A stretch of 64,000 bases of DNA. It comes from Dyadobacter crusticola DSM 16708. Its GTDB lineage: Bacteria > Bacteroidota > Bacteroidia > Cytophagales > Spirosomataceae. The notes beneath the pieces were generated by a model. The model made no database searches. It had not been told where the DNA came from and saw only the letters and a list, made by a program, of their open reading frames with translations. Positions 54,153 through 64,000 of the stretch are shown here, in pieces (positions within the stretch are counted from its first letter, which is position 1; each line of letters starts with the position of its first letter). The translations under genes were made by a program, and so were the position numbers. The stretch covers positions 213,223 to 277,222 of the forward strand of contig NZ_JNJB01000012.1 of assembly GCF_000701505.1 (NCBI RefSeq). The letters are read 5' to 3'.

Positions 54153-54881
54153 ATGACTATCGAAGTTTGCGCCTACTCCCTTGAATCCTGCATTAACGCA
54201 CAAGCCGGCGGTGCTGGCCGAATTGAGCTTTGCGGCGGATTGGGCGAGGGTGGAACCACGCCAAGTGCAGGTCTTATCGAAATTGTCAAACAATATATAG
54301 AGATCCCCGTATACGTCATGATCCGGCCTCGCGGCGGTGACTTTGTTTATGATTTTTTTGAAGAAGAAATTATGAAAAAAGACATTGACGTGGCCAAAAA
54401 GCTAGGCGCAAATGGCGTGGTACTTGGTGTGCTTAATACGGAAGGACAAGTAGATGTACAGCGGACAAAAGCGTTAGTGGACTATGCGGCACCGATGAAA
54501 GTAACCTTCCACCGCGCATTCGACCTGACGCCCGATCCGCATAAAGCATTGAAAGCCATAATTGAAACCGGCGCTGAAAGAATCCTTACCTCAGGCCAGC
54601 AGGCAAGTGCCATTCAGGGTATCGACTTACTTGCTGCACTTTCCAGAGAAGCAAACGGGAAGATCGAGATTATGGCAGGCGGCGGCGTTAATCCTGATAA
54701 TGCGGCTGAGCTGGCAGCAGCCGGCGTACATTCCCTGCACCTTACCGCCAAAGCATTCCGTCCGGCGAGACAGAAGTACTTCCCCGCAGCAGTTTCAATG
54801 GCCAGCGAAATCCCTGATGAGCGTTCGGTTTTATATAGTAAGCTTGAAGTGATAGAAGCTATGGTTCAAGTAGTTTCGTAG
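54153..54881 (+). CDS. cutC: CutC family protein
   Basis: A 242-residue TIM-barrel protein of the CutC family. EVCAYSLESCINAQAGGAGRIELCGGLGEGGTTPSAGLI, VYVMIRPRGGDFVYD, VTFHRAFDLTPDP and ILTSGQQASAIQGIDLL are the family's conserved stretches. It is named for copper homeostasis in E. coli; a direct role in copper handling is disputed, and the reaction is unknown. Confidence 0.93.
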   Translation: MTIEVCAYSLESCINAQAGGAGRIELCGGLGEGGTTPSAGLIEIVKQYIEIPVYVMIRPRGGDFVYDFFEEEIMKKDIDVAKKLGANGVVLGVLNTEGQVDVQRTKALVDYAAPMKVTFHRAFDLTPDPHKALKAIIETGAERILTSGQQASAIQGIDLLAALSREANGKIEIMAGGGVNPDNAAELAAAGVHSLHLTAKAFRPARQKYFPAAVSMASEIPDERSVLYSKLEVIEAMVQVVS

Positions 54882-54918
54882 TTAAAAAGACCTTTTTCTG
54901 CAAAAGTGTCCCCTCTCT

Positions 54919-57363
54919 ATGAAGATTGTTAAAGCGATTGTTTCTTTGGCCATTGCCATAGCCCTTATTTACTTTTTTGACAAACCGCTTGGACCTGCAC
55001 CTGCATTGGGACCTTTCCTGAGCCCGTTTACAGGATTCAGTCAGAATGGTGAAGACGCATCAGGTTCCAAAACTGAGCTGGTGCTCAAGCTCGATAGTCT
55101 GCAAAGCGAAGTGATCATCCGGTTTGACGATGCAGGCGTGCCGCACATTTTTGCAAAAAATGATTTTGACCTGTTTTACGGCCAGGGATATATAACTGCA
55201 AGGGACAGATTGTGGCAAATGGACCTGCAAATACGTGCCGCTTCCGGCCGGCTGTCTGAGATACTGGGCAGGGTGACCCTCGAAATGGACTTGCAGAGCC
55301 GCCGCCTGGGAATGGGTTATGGTGCCGAAGCTAACCTTAAAATGGCAATGAGCGAGCCGCAATCGCGCACTGCATTGCTCGGGTACACTGCCGGGGTAAA
55401 TGCATACATCAGCCAGCTCGCTCCCAAAGACTATCCCATAGAATTCAAGTTACTGGGCTACAAACCGGAACCCTGGAAGCCGATCAACACCTTGTACATG
55501 CTGGAACAAATGACGCTTACTCTCGCAGGGCGCTCCAATGAAACAGGCATGACGGAGCTGCTTCAAAAATATGGAAAGCAGGTAATAGACCAGGTTTTTC
55601 CTAACTACCCGCTGTTGCAAGAAAGTCCCATAATTCCCGCCGGGAGGAAATGGGATTTTGAGCCACTTCCCATTCCTGAGAAATTGACTGCTGCTGATAG
55701 TCTTGAACCTAATTCACATTCAACCGGAACGGCCGGATTGTCTGCAAAACGTTTTGAAAAAATCGAAGGAATTGGCAGCAACAACTGGGCTGTCAGTGCT
55801 GAAAAGTCGATCACCGGCTATCCGATACTCGCCAATGACCCGCACCTGGAACTGACCTTGCCCTCGATCTGGTACCAGGTACAGCTGCATACACCTGAAA
55901 TGAATGTATACGGTGTTTCTTTGCCTGGTATCCCGAGTGCAATTATCGGCTTCAATCAAAATGTAGCCTGGGGAGTTACCAATGTGGATGCCGATGTTTA
56001 TGATTTATACAAAATCAAATTCAAAGACGACAGCAGAAAGCAGTATTGGCACGAAAACCAATGGAAAAATACCCGGGTAAGGAAGGAACTGGTTTACGTC
56101 AAAGGGGAGAAGCTGCCGGTAACAGAAGATGTTATTTATACCCACCACGGGCCGGTTACCGAAACAGACAATACTTCAAAGCAGCCCAACCTCGCTATCC
56201 GCTGGATCGGGCACGAGCCTGGCAACAGCTTTATGACATTCTACCAGCTGAACAGGGCGAAAAATTATGATGATTACAGAAGCGCATTAACCAGGTACGT
56301 GGGGCCTGCACAAAATTTCGTGTTCGCTGACAACAGCAAGAATATCGCCATTACCGTGAATGGAAAAATGCCTCTCAAATACAAGGAACAGGGTAAATTT
56401 ATCCTGGATGGTACCGATCCCCGGACCGATTGGCTGAGCTGGATCCCGGCTGATCAGAACCCTTACGTCAAAAATCCGGAAAGGGGCTTTGTGAGCAGTG
56501 CCAATCAATCGAGTACGGATACCACTTATCCTTATTATATCAACTGGGTTTTCGCGCCTTCCGAGCGGGCGATCCGGATCAACGAACGTTTACATGCGAT
56601 GACTCAGGCCAATGCAGACAGCCTGCGCGCTTTGCAGAACGACAATTTCAGTGTGCTCGCCCGGACCATTTTACCAAAGCTCCTGGAAGTATTGTCCACA
56701 ACAGCATTATCTCCATCTGAAAAAGCAGCTAAAATCATCCTTGCCAACTGGAACTACCAAAATTCCCCCAACTCGGTAGCAGCTTCTATTTTCGAAGAGT
56801 GGTTACCTGCATTGCGGAGTGCGATATGGAGCGATGAATTCGGATCTGAGCTGCCTACACGGGACCGTACATTGTATTTGCTTTTGAAACAACCCGAGGA
56901 AAAATGGTTTGATAATGTAAATACCCCGCAGCAAGAGACCATGCATGATATCGTGTACAGCAGCTTTAAAGCAACGCTCGACAGTCTGAAAGCACAGCAC
57001 GGGAATATGAGTCCTTCGTGGCAGTGGTCAAAAGTGAAAGGTACTGAAATACGGCATTTGAGCAGAAGCCTGAAATCCTTTAATGCGCCTCCGATCACGA
57101 CCGGTGGCGGCAGTAGTATCGTGAATGCGATCACGAAGCGAAACGGACCTTCATGGAGAATGGTCGTCGAGCTTGGGCCTACACCCCGTGCCTATGGTAT
57201 TTACCCGGGCGGACAATCGGGAAATCCTGGCAGCCCTTACTACCTCAATCTGCTTGGTAAATGGGAGAAAGGGGAGTTGAATGAACTGCTGTTCCTGAGT
57301 GCGCCCGACCAGCGACATTCCCGCCTCACCTCCCGGATCACCCTACAAAAGAAACAACGATGA
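54919..57363 (+). CDS. Penicillin acylase family protein (Ntn hydrolase)
   Basis: An 814-residue protein with an N-terminal membrane or signal segment (AIVSLAIAIALIYFFD). The alpha-chain part covers residues 60-260 (ARDRLWQMDLQIRAASGRLSEILG). Autocleavage would expose the catalytic Ser287 in GIGSNNWAVS, followed by NDPHLELTLPSIWYQVQLHTP and GVSLPGIPSAIIGFNQNVAWGVTNVDAD of the beta chain. It is a periplasmic amidase that may cleave acyl-homoserine lactones or other amides; penicillin itself is unlikely to be the natural substrate. The stop overlaps the next gene's start by 4 bases. Confidence 0.92.
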   Translation: MKIVKAIVSLAIAIALIYFFDKPLGPAPALGPFLSPFTGFSQNGEDASGSKTELVLKLDSLQSEVIIRFDDAGVPHIFAKNDFDLFYGQGYITARDRLWQMDLQIRAASGRLSEILGRVTLEMDLQSRRLGMGYGAEANLKMAMSEPQSRTALLGYTAGVNAYISQLAPKDYPIEFKLLGYKPEPWKPINTLYMLEQMTLTLAGRSNETGMTELLQKYGKQVIDQVFPNYPLLQESPIIPAGRKWDFEPLPIPEKLTAADSLEPNSHSTGTAGLSAKRFEKIEGIGSNNWAVSAEKSITGYPILANDPHLELTLPSIWYQVQLHTPEMNVYGVSLPGIPSAIIGFNQNVAWGVTNVDADVYDLYKIKFKDDSRKQYWHENQWKNTRVRKELVYVKGEKLPVTEDVIYTHHGPVTETDNTSKQPNLAIRWIGHEPGNSFMTFYQLNRAKNYDDYRSALTRYVGPAQNFVFADNSKNIAITVNGKMPLKYKEQGKFILDGTDPRTDWLSWIPADQNPYVKNPERGFVSSANQSSTDTTYPYYINWVFAPSERAIRINERLHAMTQANADSLRALQNDNFSVLARTILPKLLEVLSTTALSPSEKAAKIILANWNYQNSPNSVAASIFEEWLPALRSAIWSDEFGSELPTRDRTLYLLLKQPEEKWFDNVNTPQQETMHDIVYSSFKATLDSLKAQHGNMSPSWQWSKVKGTEIRHLSRSLKSFNAPPITTGGGSSIVNAITKRNGPSWRMVVELGPTPRAYGIYPGGQSGNPGSPYYLNLLGKWEKGELNELLFLSAPDQRHSRLTSRITLQKKQR

Positions 57364-57707
57364 ACTTCCTTTTTATTCTGATCGTCACGGCTATACTGCA
57401 ATTCTTCGCTCCCTGGTGGGTAGTTGCGATTGTTCCTTTCGCAGTTCATCTCTGGTGGCCAACAGCTGCATTTAAATCGTTTTGGATCAGCTTCCTGGCA
57501 ATATGTGTATTGTGGGTGGGATATGGATACTATTTCCATCTTATTTCAAATGGCGCTATCTCTGATCGGATTGCACAGATATTCTTCCTTCCTGACGGAC
57601 TTTTATTACTGTTGGTCAGCGGAGTAATCGGCGGGCTGGTGGGAGGCTTCGGAGGGCTGTCCGGTTCCCTGATCAGGGACATTTTTGTACGGAATACAGA
57701 AAGTTAA
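57360..57707 (+). CDS. Small membrane protein, unknown function
   Basis: A 115-residue protein with about four hydrophobic segments (NFLFILIVTAILQFFAPWWVVAIVPFAVHLWW, FKSFWISFLAICVLWVGYGYYF, IFFLPDGLLLLLVSGVIGGLVGG) and a short polar tail. ATGA overlap couples it with the penicillin acylase gene. No family recognised. Confidence 0.7.
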   Translation: MNFLFILIVTAILQFFAPWWVVAIVPFAVHLWWPTAAFKSFWISFLAICVLWVGYGYYFHLISNGAISDRIAQIFFLPDGLLLLLVSGVIGGLVGGFGGLSGSLIRDIFVRNTES

Positions 57708-57746
57708 GCAGCTGTTAAATTGCCTTTTCAAGGATATATAAGATTC

Positions 57747-57776
57747 ATTGTACTTAAACACAAATCCTTATCTTTG
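57747..57776 (+). promoter_or_regulatory. Bacteroidota-type promoter of the OmpH-like gene
   Basis: ATTG (57747-57750), 18 bases, TATCTTTG (57769-57776): a good match to the TTTG-N19-TAnnTTTG promoter, about 33 bases before the GTG start. Confidence 0.6.
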
Positions 57777-57808
57777 CGGCTCATGCAAAAAAATTAAACC
57801 TTAAAGAC

Positions 57809-58429
57809 GTGAATAATAATACTTCGTTGATCTGGAACATTGTGCTTTCATTGGCCGTAGCGGTACTTTTTTTCCTCCATTTTTCAAATAAACCTTCGGG
57901 CGATTCCGGCGCAGCAGCAGACGGTAATGTAGTTGCGGGTCGCAAGACAGTTTATGTTCAGGTAGATTCTCTTTTGAAAAATTACGAATTCTTCAAAGAC
58001 ACCAGAAAGGAACTTGAAAACAGAAATTTCCAGCTTGAAAACGAATTGACTACTAAAGGACGCTCTTTGCAGAACGAAGTAGCTTTCTTCCAGCAAAAAG
58101 CACAGACAATGACGCCGGAGCAAGCAAGAGCAACAGAGGCGCAGTTGATGAAAAAGCAGCAGGATTTAATGGCTTACCGCGACCAGTCAGCGCAGGCACT
58201 AGGCCAGGAAGAGGCTAAGAAAAATGAAGAGCTTTATAAAAATATCCGCTCTTATATCGAGAAGTACAATAAAGAGAATGGTTTCGAGTATGTCCTGGGT
58301 TACTCACTGGGCGGCGGGATTCTTTTTGCAAATCCTTCACTGGACGTTACCCAGAAGATCCTGGACGGTCTTAATAAGGAATATAAATCATCCGGAAAAC
58401 CCGCAGCGGCAGATTCTACGAAGAAGTAA
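57809..58429 (+). CDS. OmpH/Skp family protein
   Basis: A 206-residue protein: an N-terminal signal/anchor (LIWNIVLSLAVAVLFFLHF), then the Skp-like coiled coil from YVQVDSLLKNYEFFKDTRKELE through AFFQQKAQTMTPEQARATEAQLMKKQQDLMAYRD to the closing FEYVLGYSLGGGILFANPSLDVTQKIL strand typical of OmpH-like proteins. Skp chaperones carry outer-membrane proteins across the periplasm. The start is a GTG. A poly-charged C-terminus (SSGKPAAADSTKK) follows. Confidence 0.88.
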   Translation: MNNNTSLIWNIVLSLAVAVLFFLHFSNKPSGDSGAAADGNVVAGRKTVYVQVDSLLKNYEFFKDTRKELENRNFQLENELTTKGRSLQNEVAFFQQKAQTMTPEQARATEAQLMKKQQDLMAYRDQSAQALGQEEAKKNEELYKNIRSYIEKYNKENGFEYVLGYSLGGGILFANPSLDVTQKILDGLNKEYKSSGKPAAADSTKK

Positions 58430-58443
58430 GCTGGCAGGTTACC

Positions 58444-58489
58444 AACAAAAAAAGGTGTCGGTTCCCTGGAACCGACACCTTTTTTTGTT
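58444..58489. terminator. Bidirectional terminator between the OmpH-like gene and sdhB
   Basis: A perfect 22-bp stem (58444-58465 with 58468-58489) with a CT loop; the arms carry seven A and seven T, so either strand gives a stem with a U-run. It lies between convergent genes. Confidence 0.93.
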
Positions 58490-58502
58490 ACCCATCTAAT
58501 TC

Positions 58503-59270
58503 TTAAACAGCCGAAGAAGAGAACTTCGCACCGATATATTCACGGTTCATACGCGCGATATTTACCATGCTGATCTCTTTCGGACATTCAGCTGAACATG
58601 CGCCTGTATTGGTACAAGCTCCAAAACCTTCCGCATCCATTTGCGCAACCATTTTTTCAGCACGGATACTGCGTTCCGCCTGACCTTGCGGCAGCAATGC
58701 AAGCTGAGAGATTTTTGCAGATACAAACAACATTGCAGAAGCATTTTTACAAGCAGCTACGCAAGCACCGCAAGCAATGCAGGCTGCTGCTGAAAACGCT
58801 TCGTCAGCCGCTTCCTTCGGAACTGGCAAACTGTTGGCATCCTGTGCATTTCCTGTATTTACAGAAATAAATCCTCCCGCCGAAATCACGCGGTCAAATG
58901 CATCACGATCCACAACCAAGTCTTTGATGACCGGGAATGCAGCCGCTCTCCAAGGTTCTACCACGATCGTATCTCCGTCGTTGAAAGAACGCATGTGCAG
59001 CTGGCAGGTTGTAACTCCTTTGAGCGGGCCGTGCGGCCGGCCATTGATAAACATTGCGCATGATCCGCATATTCCCTCGCGGCAATCGTGATCGAATGCT
59101 ACAGGTTCCTTTCCTTCTACAACCAATTGTTCGTTAAGCACGTCAAACATTTCGAGGAAAGACATATCCGGAGAAACCGAATTAAGACTGTACTCCTCAA
59201 AACCTCCTTGTGCATTTGCAGTGCTTTGTCTCCAGACTTTAAGCTTTATATGCATGTTACCTGCACTCAT
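58503..59270 (-). CDS. sdhB: Succinate dehydrogenase/fumarate reductase iron-sulfur subunit
   Basis: A 255-residue Fe-S subunit. The N-terminal 2Fe-2S domain shows [23 protein letters not shown]; the C-terminal part shows [17 protein letters not shown] for the 4Fe-4S cluster and [15 protein letters not shown] for the 3Fe-4S/4Fe-4S clusters. It passes electrons from the flavoprotein to the membrane quinone. It is the last gene of sdhCAB. Confidence 0.96.
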   Translation of the reverse strand: MSAGNMHIKLKVWRQSTANAQGGFEEYSLNSVSPDMSFLEMFDVLNEQLVVEGKEPVAFDHDCREGICGSCAMFINGRPHGPLKGVTTCQLHMRSFNDGDTIVVEPWRAAAFPVIKDLVVDRDAFDRVISAGGFISVNTGNAQDANSLPVPKEAADEAFSAAACIACGACVAACKNASAMLFVSAKISQLALLPQGQAERSIRAEKMVAQMDAEGFGACTNTGACSAECPKEISMVNIARMNREYIGAKFSSSAV

Positions 59271-59326
59271 TGTTCTATCTTTTAATGGTTTGTCAATCCG
59301 GCCGGTACTAAGCAGCGGCCTGAACT

Positions 59327-61315
59327 TTATTTATAACTTCTTTGAGCAATCTTGATGTTTTCATAAATGAGCTCTTCTTTATGAAGTTCCCACTCTTCAA
59401 CACCTTTGTATTCCCAGGCCGACACGTACATATAATTCTCATCATCACGCAAGGCCTCTCCTTCTTCGGTCTGATATTCTTCACGGAAGTGTCCTCCACA
59501 AGATTCATTCCTTTGCAGCGCATCAATACACATCAGCTCACCTAATTCAATAAAGTCCGCAATGCGGTTAGCCTTGTCCAGTTCAGGATTAAAGTAATCG
59601 GCTGTTCCCATTACTTTTACGTCTTTCCAAAACTCTTCTCTTAGCTGGCGTATTTCAACAATCGCTTCTTTCAATCCCTGCTCGTTACGCGCCATTCCGC
59701 ATTTATCCCACATGATCTTGCCCAGCCTGCGGTGGAAAAGTTCAGGAGAGGTTTTACCCTGAATGCTCAGCAGCTTCCCAATTCTATCTCTTACTTCTTT
59801 TTCTGTTTGAACAAAAGCTTCGTGATCTGTCGAGATCTTTCCTGTTCTGATCTCGTTCGCCAGGTAGGCACCGATTGTATAAGGGATCACAAAATATCCG
59901 TCAGCCAAACCCTGCATCAAAGCGGAGGCACCCAGACGGTTTGCACCGTGATCGGAGAAGTTTGCTTCTCCCAGTGCATACAATCCTGGTACTGTCGTCA
60001 TCAAATTATAATCAACCCAAAGTCCGCCCATTGTGTAGTGAACAGCAGGGTAAATACGCATTGGAACTTCGTACGGATCTTCTCCGGTAATCTGTTTGTA
60101 CATATCAAACAGGTTACCGTATTTTTCTTTCACCACTGCTTTACCCCAGGCGATAATATCTGATGGAGATGCAGTGTGAATGTTATTTTTACTCGCTTCC
60201 CCTCTACCGTAACGTTCTACCGCAGCAGCGAAGTCGAGGTATACTGCCAACTTAGAGGTTCCTACGCCGTAGCCTGCATCGCAACGTTCCTTAGCGGCGC
60301 GTGAAGCAATATCACGGGGAACAAGGTTACCAAATGCAGGATAGCGTCTTTCAAGGTAGTAGTCACGCTCCTCCTCTGGGATTTCATTACCGGGGCGGTT
60401 ATCGTTTTTAGCTTTGGGTACCCAGATCCGTCCATCGTTCCGAAGCGACTCTGACATCAGCGTCAGCTTGGATTGGTGCTCGCCTGAAACAGGGATACAG
60501 GTCGGGTGAATTTGTGTAAAGCAAGGATTTCCGAAAAATGCCCCGCGGCGGTGCGCTTTCCAGGCAGCTGTTACATTGCTTCCCAGTGCATTGGTAGAAA
60601 GATAAAAAACGTTACCGTAACCACCTGAGCAAAGCAACACAGCGTGAGCTGCGTGTCTTTCCAATTCACCTGTAACCAGGTTTCGTGCGATAATACCGCG
60701 GCATTTACCATCGATATTCACGATATCCAGCATTTCGTGGCGGTTGTACATTTTAACTGTACCCATACCAACCTGGCGCTGCAGACCTGAATAAGCTCCT
60801 AGCAATAATTGCTGGCCTGTTTGGCCGGCTGCGTAAAACGTCCTCTGAACCTGCGTTCCACCGAAAGAACGGTTGGAAAGCAAACCGCCGTACTCACGTG
60901 CAAAAGGCACACCGGCAGCTACGCATTGATCGATGATACTTCCCGAAACTTCGGCAAGGCGGTGTACATTGCCTTCTCTTGAGCGATAGTCACCACCTTT
61001 AATTGTATCATAAAAAAGACGGTAAATCGAGTCCCCGTCATTTTGATAGTTTTTTGCTGCATTGATACCTCCCTGCGCTGCAATGGAGTGCGCGCGGCGT
61101 GGTGAATCCTGGAAGCAGAAAGCTTTTACTTTGTATCCCAGCTCAGCCAGCGTAGCAGCAGCAGAAGCGCCTGCCAGACCGGTACCAACTACAATAATTT
61201 CAAGATTACGTTTATTCGCGGGATTTACCAGCGGCACCGAAGAGCGGTATTTGCTCCATTTAGTTTCAAGCGGTCCCTGAGGTATTTTGGCATCCAGACG
61301 AGATGAAGTCGCCAT
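59327..61315 (-). CDS. sdhA: Succinate dehydrogenase/fumarate reductase flavoprotein subunit
   Basis: A 662-residue flavoprotein. FAD-binding starts with [20 protein letters not shown], then [21 protein letters not shown] with the histidine used for covalent FAD attachment in the family, and [49 protein letters not shown]. It oxidises succinate in the TCA cycle. The length and the C-terminal [25 protein letters not shown] fit the Bacteroidota/epsilon-type SdhA. It lies between sdhC and sdhB. Confidence 0.96.
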   Translation of the reverse strand: MATSSRLDAKIPQGPLETKWSKYRSSVPLVNPANKRNLEIIVVGTGLAGASAAATLAELGYKVKAFCFQDSPRRAHSIAAQGGINAAKNYQNDGDSIYRLFYDTIKGGDYRSREGNVHRLAEVSGSIIDQCVAAGVPFAREYGGLLSNRSFGGTQVQRTFYAAGQTGQQLLLGAYSGLQRQVGMGTVKMYNRHEMLDIVNIDGKCRGIIARNLVTGELERHAAHAVLLCSGGYGNVFYLSTNALGSNVTAAWKAHRRGAFFGNPCFTQIHPTCIPVSGEHQSKLTLMSESLRNDGRIWVPKAKNDNRPGNEIPEEERDYYLERRYPAFGNLVPRDIASRAAKERCDAGYGVGTSKLAVYLDFAAAVERYGRGEASKNNIHTASPSDIIAWGKAVVKEKYGNLFDMYKQITGEDPYEVPMRIYPAVHYTMGGLWVDYNLMTTVPGLYALGEANFSDHGANRLGASALMQGLADGYFVIPYTIGAYLANEIRTGKISTDHEAFVQTEKEVRDRIGKLLSIQGKTSPELFHRRLGKIMWDKCGMARNEQGLKEAIVEIRQLREEFWKDVKVMGTADYFNPELDKANRIADFIELGELMCIDALQRNESCGGHFREEYQTEEGEALRDDENYMYVSAWEYKGVEEWELHKEELIYENIKIAQRSYK

Positions 61316-61374
61316 ATAAATATTAGTTAATCGAAATTTGAAATGAAAGAATCACCGGCATACACCGGCACTCG

Positions 61375-62046
61375 TTATTTGACCCAACCCAGATAAATCG
61401 CGATCGGCATCAAGGCAAAAAGAAGCGGTATAAGAACCGAATACGCTGTTCCTACAAATGAAATCAAACCGTTATACTTGACATGGTTTGCTCCCAGTGT
61501 CTGAAAAGCACTTTTGAAACCGTGCAGCAAATGCCAGAACAATGAGATACAACCCAACACATAAATCAACACAACCCACTCATTCTGAAAGATATCCAGC
61601 ATCATCTGATAAAGGTTCAGTTCCTCGCCGGTAGCAAATTGGTTAGAGCGGTTAGGAATCCAGAAATGCGCTGTGTGGATAACCAGAAAGATCAGCAATA
61701 ACGTCCCCAGCAGACCCATACTTCTTGAATACCAGGTACTGTTTGCAGAAGGATTATTGACTGCATACTTTACCGGACGGGCTTCCCTGTTGTTTTTCCA
61801 TAAGATAAGACCGTCGACAATGTGAATAAGGAAACCCGCAACAAGTCCGATTTCAAGCGTCCTGATGATCGGGTTTGTACCCATGAAATGACCCCAGTGG
61901 CTGAAAGTTTCGCCGCCGTCATTATAAAAGATCATTGCATTGATACCGGCATGAATCACCAGAAAAACAATCAAAAAAAGTCCGGTAAGAGCCATCAGAA
62001 GCTTTTTCCCGATCGAGCTCGTTAACGTTTGTGAAAACCACGACAT
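61375..62046 (-). CDS. sdhC: Succinate dehydrogenase cytochrome b subunit
   Basis: A single membrane subunit of about 223 residues with five helices, of the b558 type found with the long SdhA in Bacteroidota (MSWFSQTLTSSIGKKLLMALTGLFLIVFLVIHAG with a haem-ligand-type histidine, later LVIHTAHFWIP and LFWHLLHGFKSAFQTLG). It binds haem b and the quinone. The frame extends 9 bases upstream to a GTG at 62055; the ATG at 62046 is preferred. First gene of sdhCAB. Confidence 0.93.
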   Translation of the reverse strand: MSWFSQTLTSSIGKKLLMALTGLFLIVFLVIHAGINAMIFYNDGGETFSHWGHFMGTNPIIRTLEIGLVAGFLIHIVDGLILWKNNREARPVKYAVNNPSANSTWYSRSMGLLGTLLLIFLVIHTAHFWIPNRSNQFATGEELNLYQMMLDIFQNEWVVLIYVLGCISLFWHLLHGFKSAFQTLGANHVKYNGLISFVGTAYSVLIPLLFALMPIAIYLGWVK

Positions 62047-62098
62047 ATGAAACACAAATGGTTTTAGTGCAAAAAAATGAGGTATATTTAGAACGATT

Positions 62099-62130
62099 CA
62101 AAGGTATATCACAAACGCTCGTCAGGCAAA
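62099..62130 (-). promoter_or_regulatory. Bacteroidota-type promoter of sdhCAB
   Basis: On the minus strand: TTTG (62130-62127), 20 bases, TACCTTTG (62106-62099), a near-perfect fit to TTTG-N19-TAnnTTTG, about 50 bases before the sdhC ATG. Confidence 0.65.
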
Positions 62131-62330
62131 AAAACCCGCCCATTTTTGCTGCATGGGCTATTATTTATAATCATTATTAAGAAATTTTTGATTCTGGCAA
62201 GCTAGTGCTAATCAGTGTGTTTGAAACGCCCTTAAAACACCAGAAAAGCAAGTTTTGTTTAATATTCTCATACACATTTTCGAGTAGGAATTTCGTTGAG
62301 AGTTCAGGTCAGACTAATAACCATTCTTAT

Positions 62331-64000
62331 ATGTCAAGTACTTTACGTTCCCTCCTATCATTAATTGGTTTTATCATTCTGCTGTTTTCTGTTTCTGAGG
62401 TCCGGGCGACCCACTTCCGGGCAGGGGAAATTACGGCGAAACGGATTTCAGGACTTACCTACGAAATCAAACTGTCGGCCTATTTCGACGTATCGCCGGC
62501 TGGAAAGATTGCAGCTGACAATGCTATTTATGTCGACTTCTTTTTTGGGTCCGATGGCCCGCGCCGCGTTGACCGTGTACCCAACTCCATTCGGAACATC
62601 GGTAACAACACGACCTACAACGAATATATTACCACCTACACTTTCCCGGCCGCCAGCACCTACCAGATTTCTGTAAGGATGGAAAACCGGAATGCAAATA
62701 CTGTTAACCTGAACAACGGAGTGCAAACTAACCAACTCAACTTCTTTGTTCACAGCACCTTAGAGATCAATTCACAATTCGGACCAAACCAAACTCCTGT
62801 TTTACTCAACCCGCCCATTGATCTTGCGGCAGTAGGACAGCGTTACATTCACAACCCGAATGCATTCGATGCCGACGGTGACAGCCTTGCGTATAAGCTC
62901 TTCGTACCTCAAGAAAGTAGTGGTGGCGGAATAGGCACCAACATTCCCTACGCCGCGCCTAACGCGATCGGCGCGCCGGGACGCACAGAGGCTGGGGCTA
63001 CGCCTGCTAATTTCAGTATCAACGAACTTACAGGTGATCTCATCTGGGATGCGCCAGCTATGAAGGGACAGTATAACGTTGCATTCATTGTAGAAGAATG
63101 GCGGGACAGAAGATTGATCGGCCAGATTGTACGGGATATGCAGATCCTAGTGGAAGACGCGCGCAACGACCGGCCCTTAATGGACCCGCTGGACGACATT
63201 TGCGTGGAAGCCGGCACTTTCATCAACCAGCAGATCAGGGCCACAGACAAGAATGGCGACAGGCTGACACTTACTTCCACAGGAGGGGTCTACCAGAGCG
63301 CATTGGTGCCGCCTGCGCTGGCCGCATTCAATGTCCCCCAGCAAGGTTCACAGAACACCGTCGTTGGCCAGTTTACCTGGCAGACTTCCTGCAGCCACAT
63401 CCGCATGGAGCCTTATGATGTGCTATTCAAAGTAGAAGATGCGCCCGCAAGCGGCACACCCAACCCCTCCCTGTTCCGAAAGCTGGTCGATATGACCACC
63501 CTCAACATCCGGGTTTACGGGCCCAAGCCCACAGGCCTTACAGCTGTGGCAGCCACTGACCCGGCTGGTACCGCTTACAGGCTCAACTGGGATGCTTACA
63601 AATGCCAGGTACAAGGAGCAAGGGTCGTTATATACAGGGCAGAAGGGTGTACAGATATCTTAGAGGATGTTTGTATCACCGGTATCCCTGCCGGGTCCGG
63701 CTACGAGGAAGTTGCCCGCGTGCCGGTCACCCAGACTACTTTCCTGGACAACAACAATGGCGCAGGCCTCAGGCCGGGTGTTTCGTACAGCTACCGGCTG
63801 GTGGTTATTTTCCCAAGGCCAGGCACCAACGGTTCTGAGCCGGGAAGCCTGGTGGGCGGAGGGGAAAGTGTCGCTTCTGACGAATTCTGCCTTAAACTGC
63901 CTTTGCTCATGCCGGTTATCACCAATGTCACTGTTGACTCTACCAGTGAGACAAGGGGCGTGATCACTGTCAAATGGACCAAACCAGCTGCGGCATCAGG
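62331..64000 (+). CDS. Large gliding-associated-type surface protein, 5' part (truncated by window end)
   Basis: The frame is open from the ATG at 62331 through the last base without a stop (556 codons visible). A signal peptide (STLRSLLSLIGFIILLFSVSEVRA) is followed by THFRAGEITAKRISGLTYEIKLSAYFD, the usual start of large Bacteroidota gliding-associated surface proteins. PKD/cadherin-like domains (DADGDSLAYKLFVPQE, NDRPLMDPLDDICVEAG, ATDKNGDRLTLTST) and FnIII-like parts (AYRLNWDAYKC, VITVKWTKPAAAS) come next. A gliding-associated sorting domain probably lies past the edge. Base composition is more GC-rich than upstream, especially after 63,100. Confidence 0.8.
   Translation, partial: MSSTLRSLLSLIGFIILLFSVSEVRATHFRAGEITAKRISGLTYEIKLSAYFDVSPAGKIAADNAIYVDFFFGSDGPRRVDRVPNSIRNIGNNTTYNEYITTYTFPAASTYQISVRMENRNANTVNLNNGVQTNQLNFFVHSTLEINSQFGPNQTPVLLNPPIDLAAVGQRYIHNPNAFDADGDSLAYKLFVPQESSGGGIGTNIPYAAPNAIGAPGRTEAGATPANFSINELTGDLIWDAPAMKGQYNVAFIVEEWRDRRLIGQIVRDMQILVEDARNDRPLMDPLDDICVEAGTFINQQIRATDKNGDRLTLTSTGGVYQSALVPPALAAFNVPQQGSQNTVVGQFTWQTSCSHIRMEPYDVLFKVEDAPASGTPNPSLFRKLVDMTTLNIRVYGPKPTGLTAVAATDPAGTAYRLNWDAYKCQVQGARVVIYRAEGCTDILEDVCITGIPAGSGYEEVARVPVTQTTFLDNNNGAGLRPGVSYSYRLVVIFPRPGTNGSEPGSLVGGGESVASDEFCLKLPLLMPVITNVTVDSTSETRGVITVKWTKPAAAS

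Noticed and set aside
1..64000. CRISPR array
   Set aside because: No series of regularly spaced direct repeats was seen; the repeats found are palindromes or short motifs.

Overview
The window looks like chromosomal DNA of a gliding-type Bacteroidota, most likely a Cytophagales member close to Dyadobacter/Spirosoma. This is inferred from gldH, porT, several proteins with the gliding-motility/type IX secretion C-terminal domain, fused ribBA, menaquinone methyltransferase, sdhCAB with a flavoprotein of the Bacteroidota type, and promoter motifs of the TTTG-N19-TAnnTTTG kind. No database search was run; all names rest on motifs and recognition.

Positions 1 to about 11,080 are an AT-richer accessory block. 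It holds an unknown protein, a small excisionase-like HTH protein and, just behind it, a stand-alone protein with all three motifs of a family-A polymerase core. An attC-like 114-nt palindrome follows, then an unknown/TPR gene pair, an IS110-family element with structured non-coding flanks, another unknown gene, and a CfrBI-like restriction-modification system (N4-cytosine methyltransferase plus PD-(D/E)XK nuclease). A third gene after the nuclease carries a HEPN-like RxxxxH motif. A tRNA-Val gene closes the block.

Positions 11,270 to 23,814 are core genes: porT and ubiE/menG, a beta-barrel plus PD-(D/E)XK pair, tRNA-Phe preceded by a curious triple-hairpin stretch, an HdrC/HdrB-like Fe-S pair, a conserved unknown, gldH, an AI-2E family permease, a propeller-like lipoprotein candidate, a PhoB-type response regulator and a large AsmA-like protein.

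Positions 24,027 to 43,676 hold lysS, a cold shock protein, a PspC-domain protein, a family 2 glycosyltransferase, a YbaB/EbfC protein, two tandem gliding-associated surface proteins, ribBA with an acetyltransferase, the heptose-7-phosphate kinase, a beta-barrel, a DUF4153 membrane protein, a YdjC-like deacetylase, a hybrid histidine kinase, lpdA, and prfB with its programmed +1 frameshift.

Positions 43,713 to 64,000 hold an orphan antitoxin-like gene, an alpha/beta hydrolase, a metabolite:H+ symporter, an AraC regulator, a region-2-only sigma-like protein, a DHDPS-family aldolase with a sodium:solute symporter (probable uptake and breakdown of a sugar acid or similar compound), a TVP38 membrane protein, cystathionine gamma-synthase, an OB-fold DUF3127 protein with an SSB-like tail, an AlbA_2/Schlafen-type protein, cutC, penicillin acylase, an OmpH/Skp-like protein, sdhCAB, and the 5' part of a further gliding-associated surface protein that runs off the end of the window.
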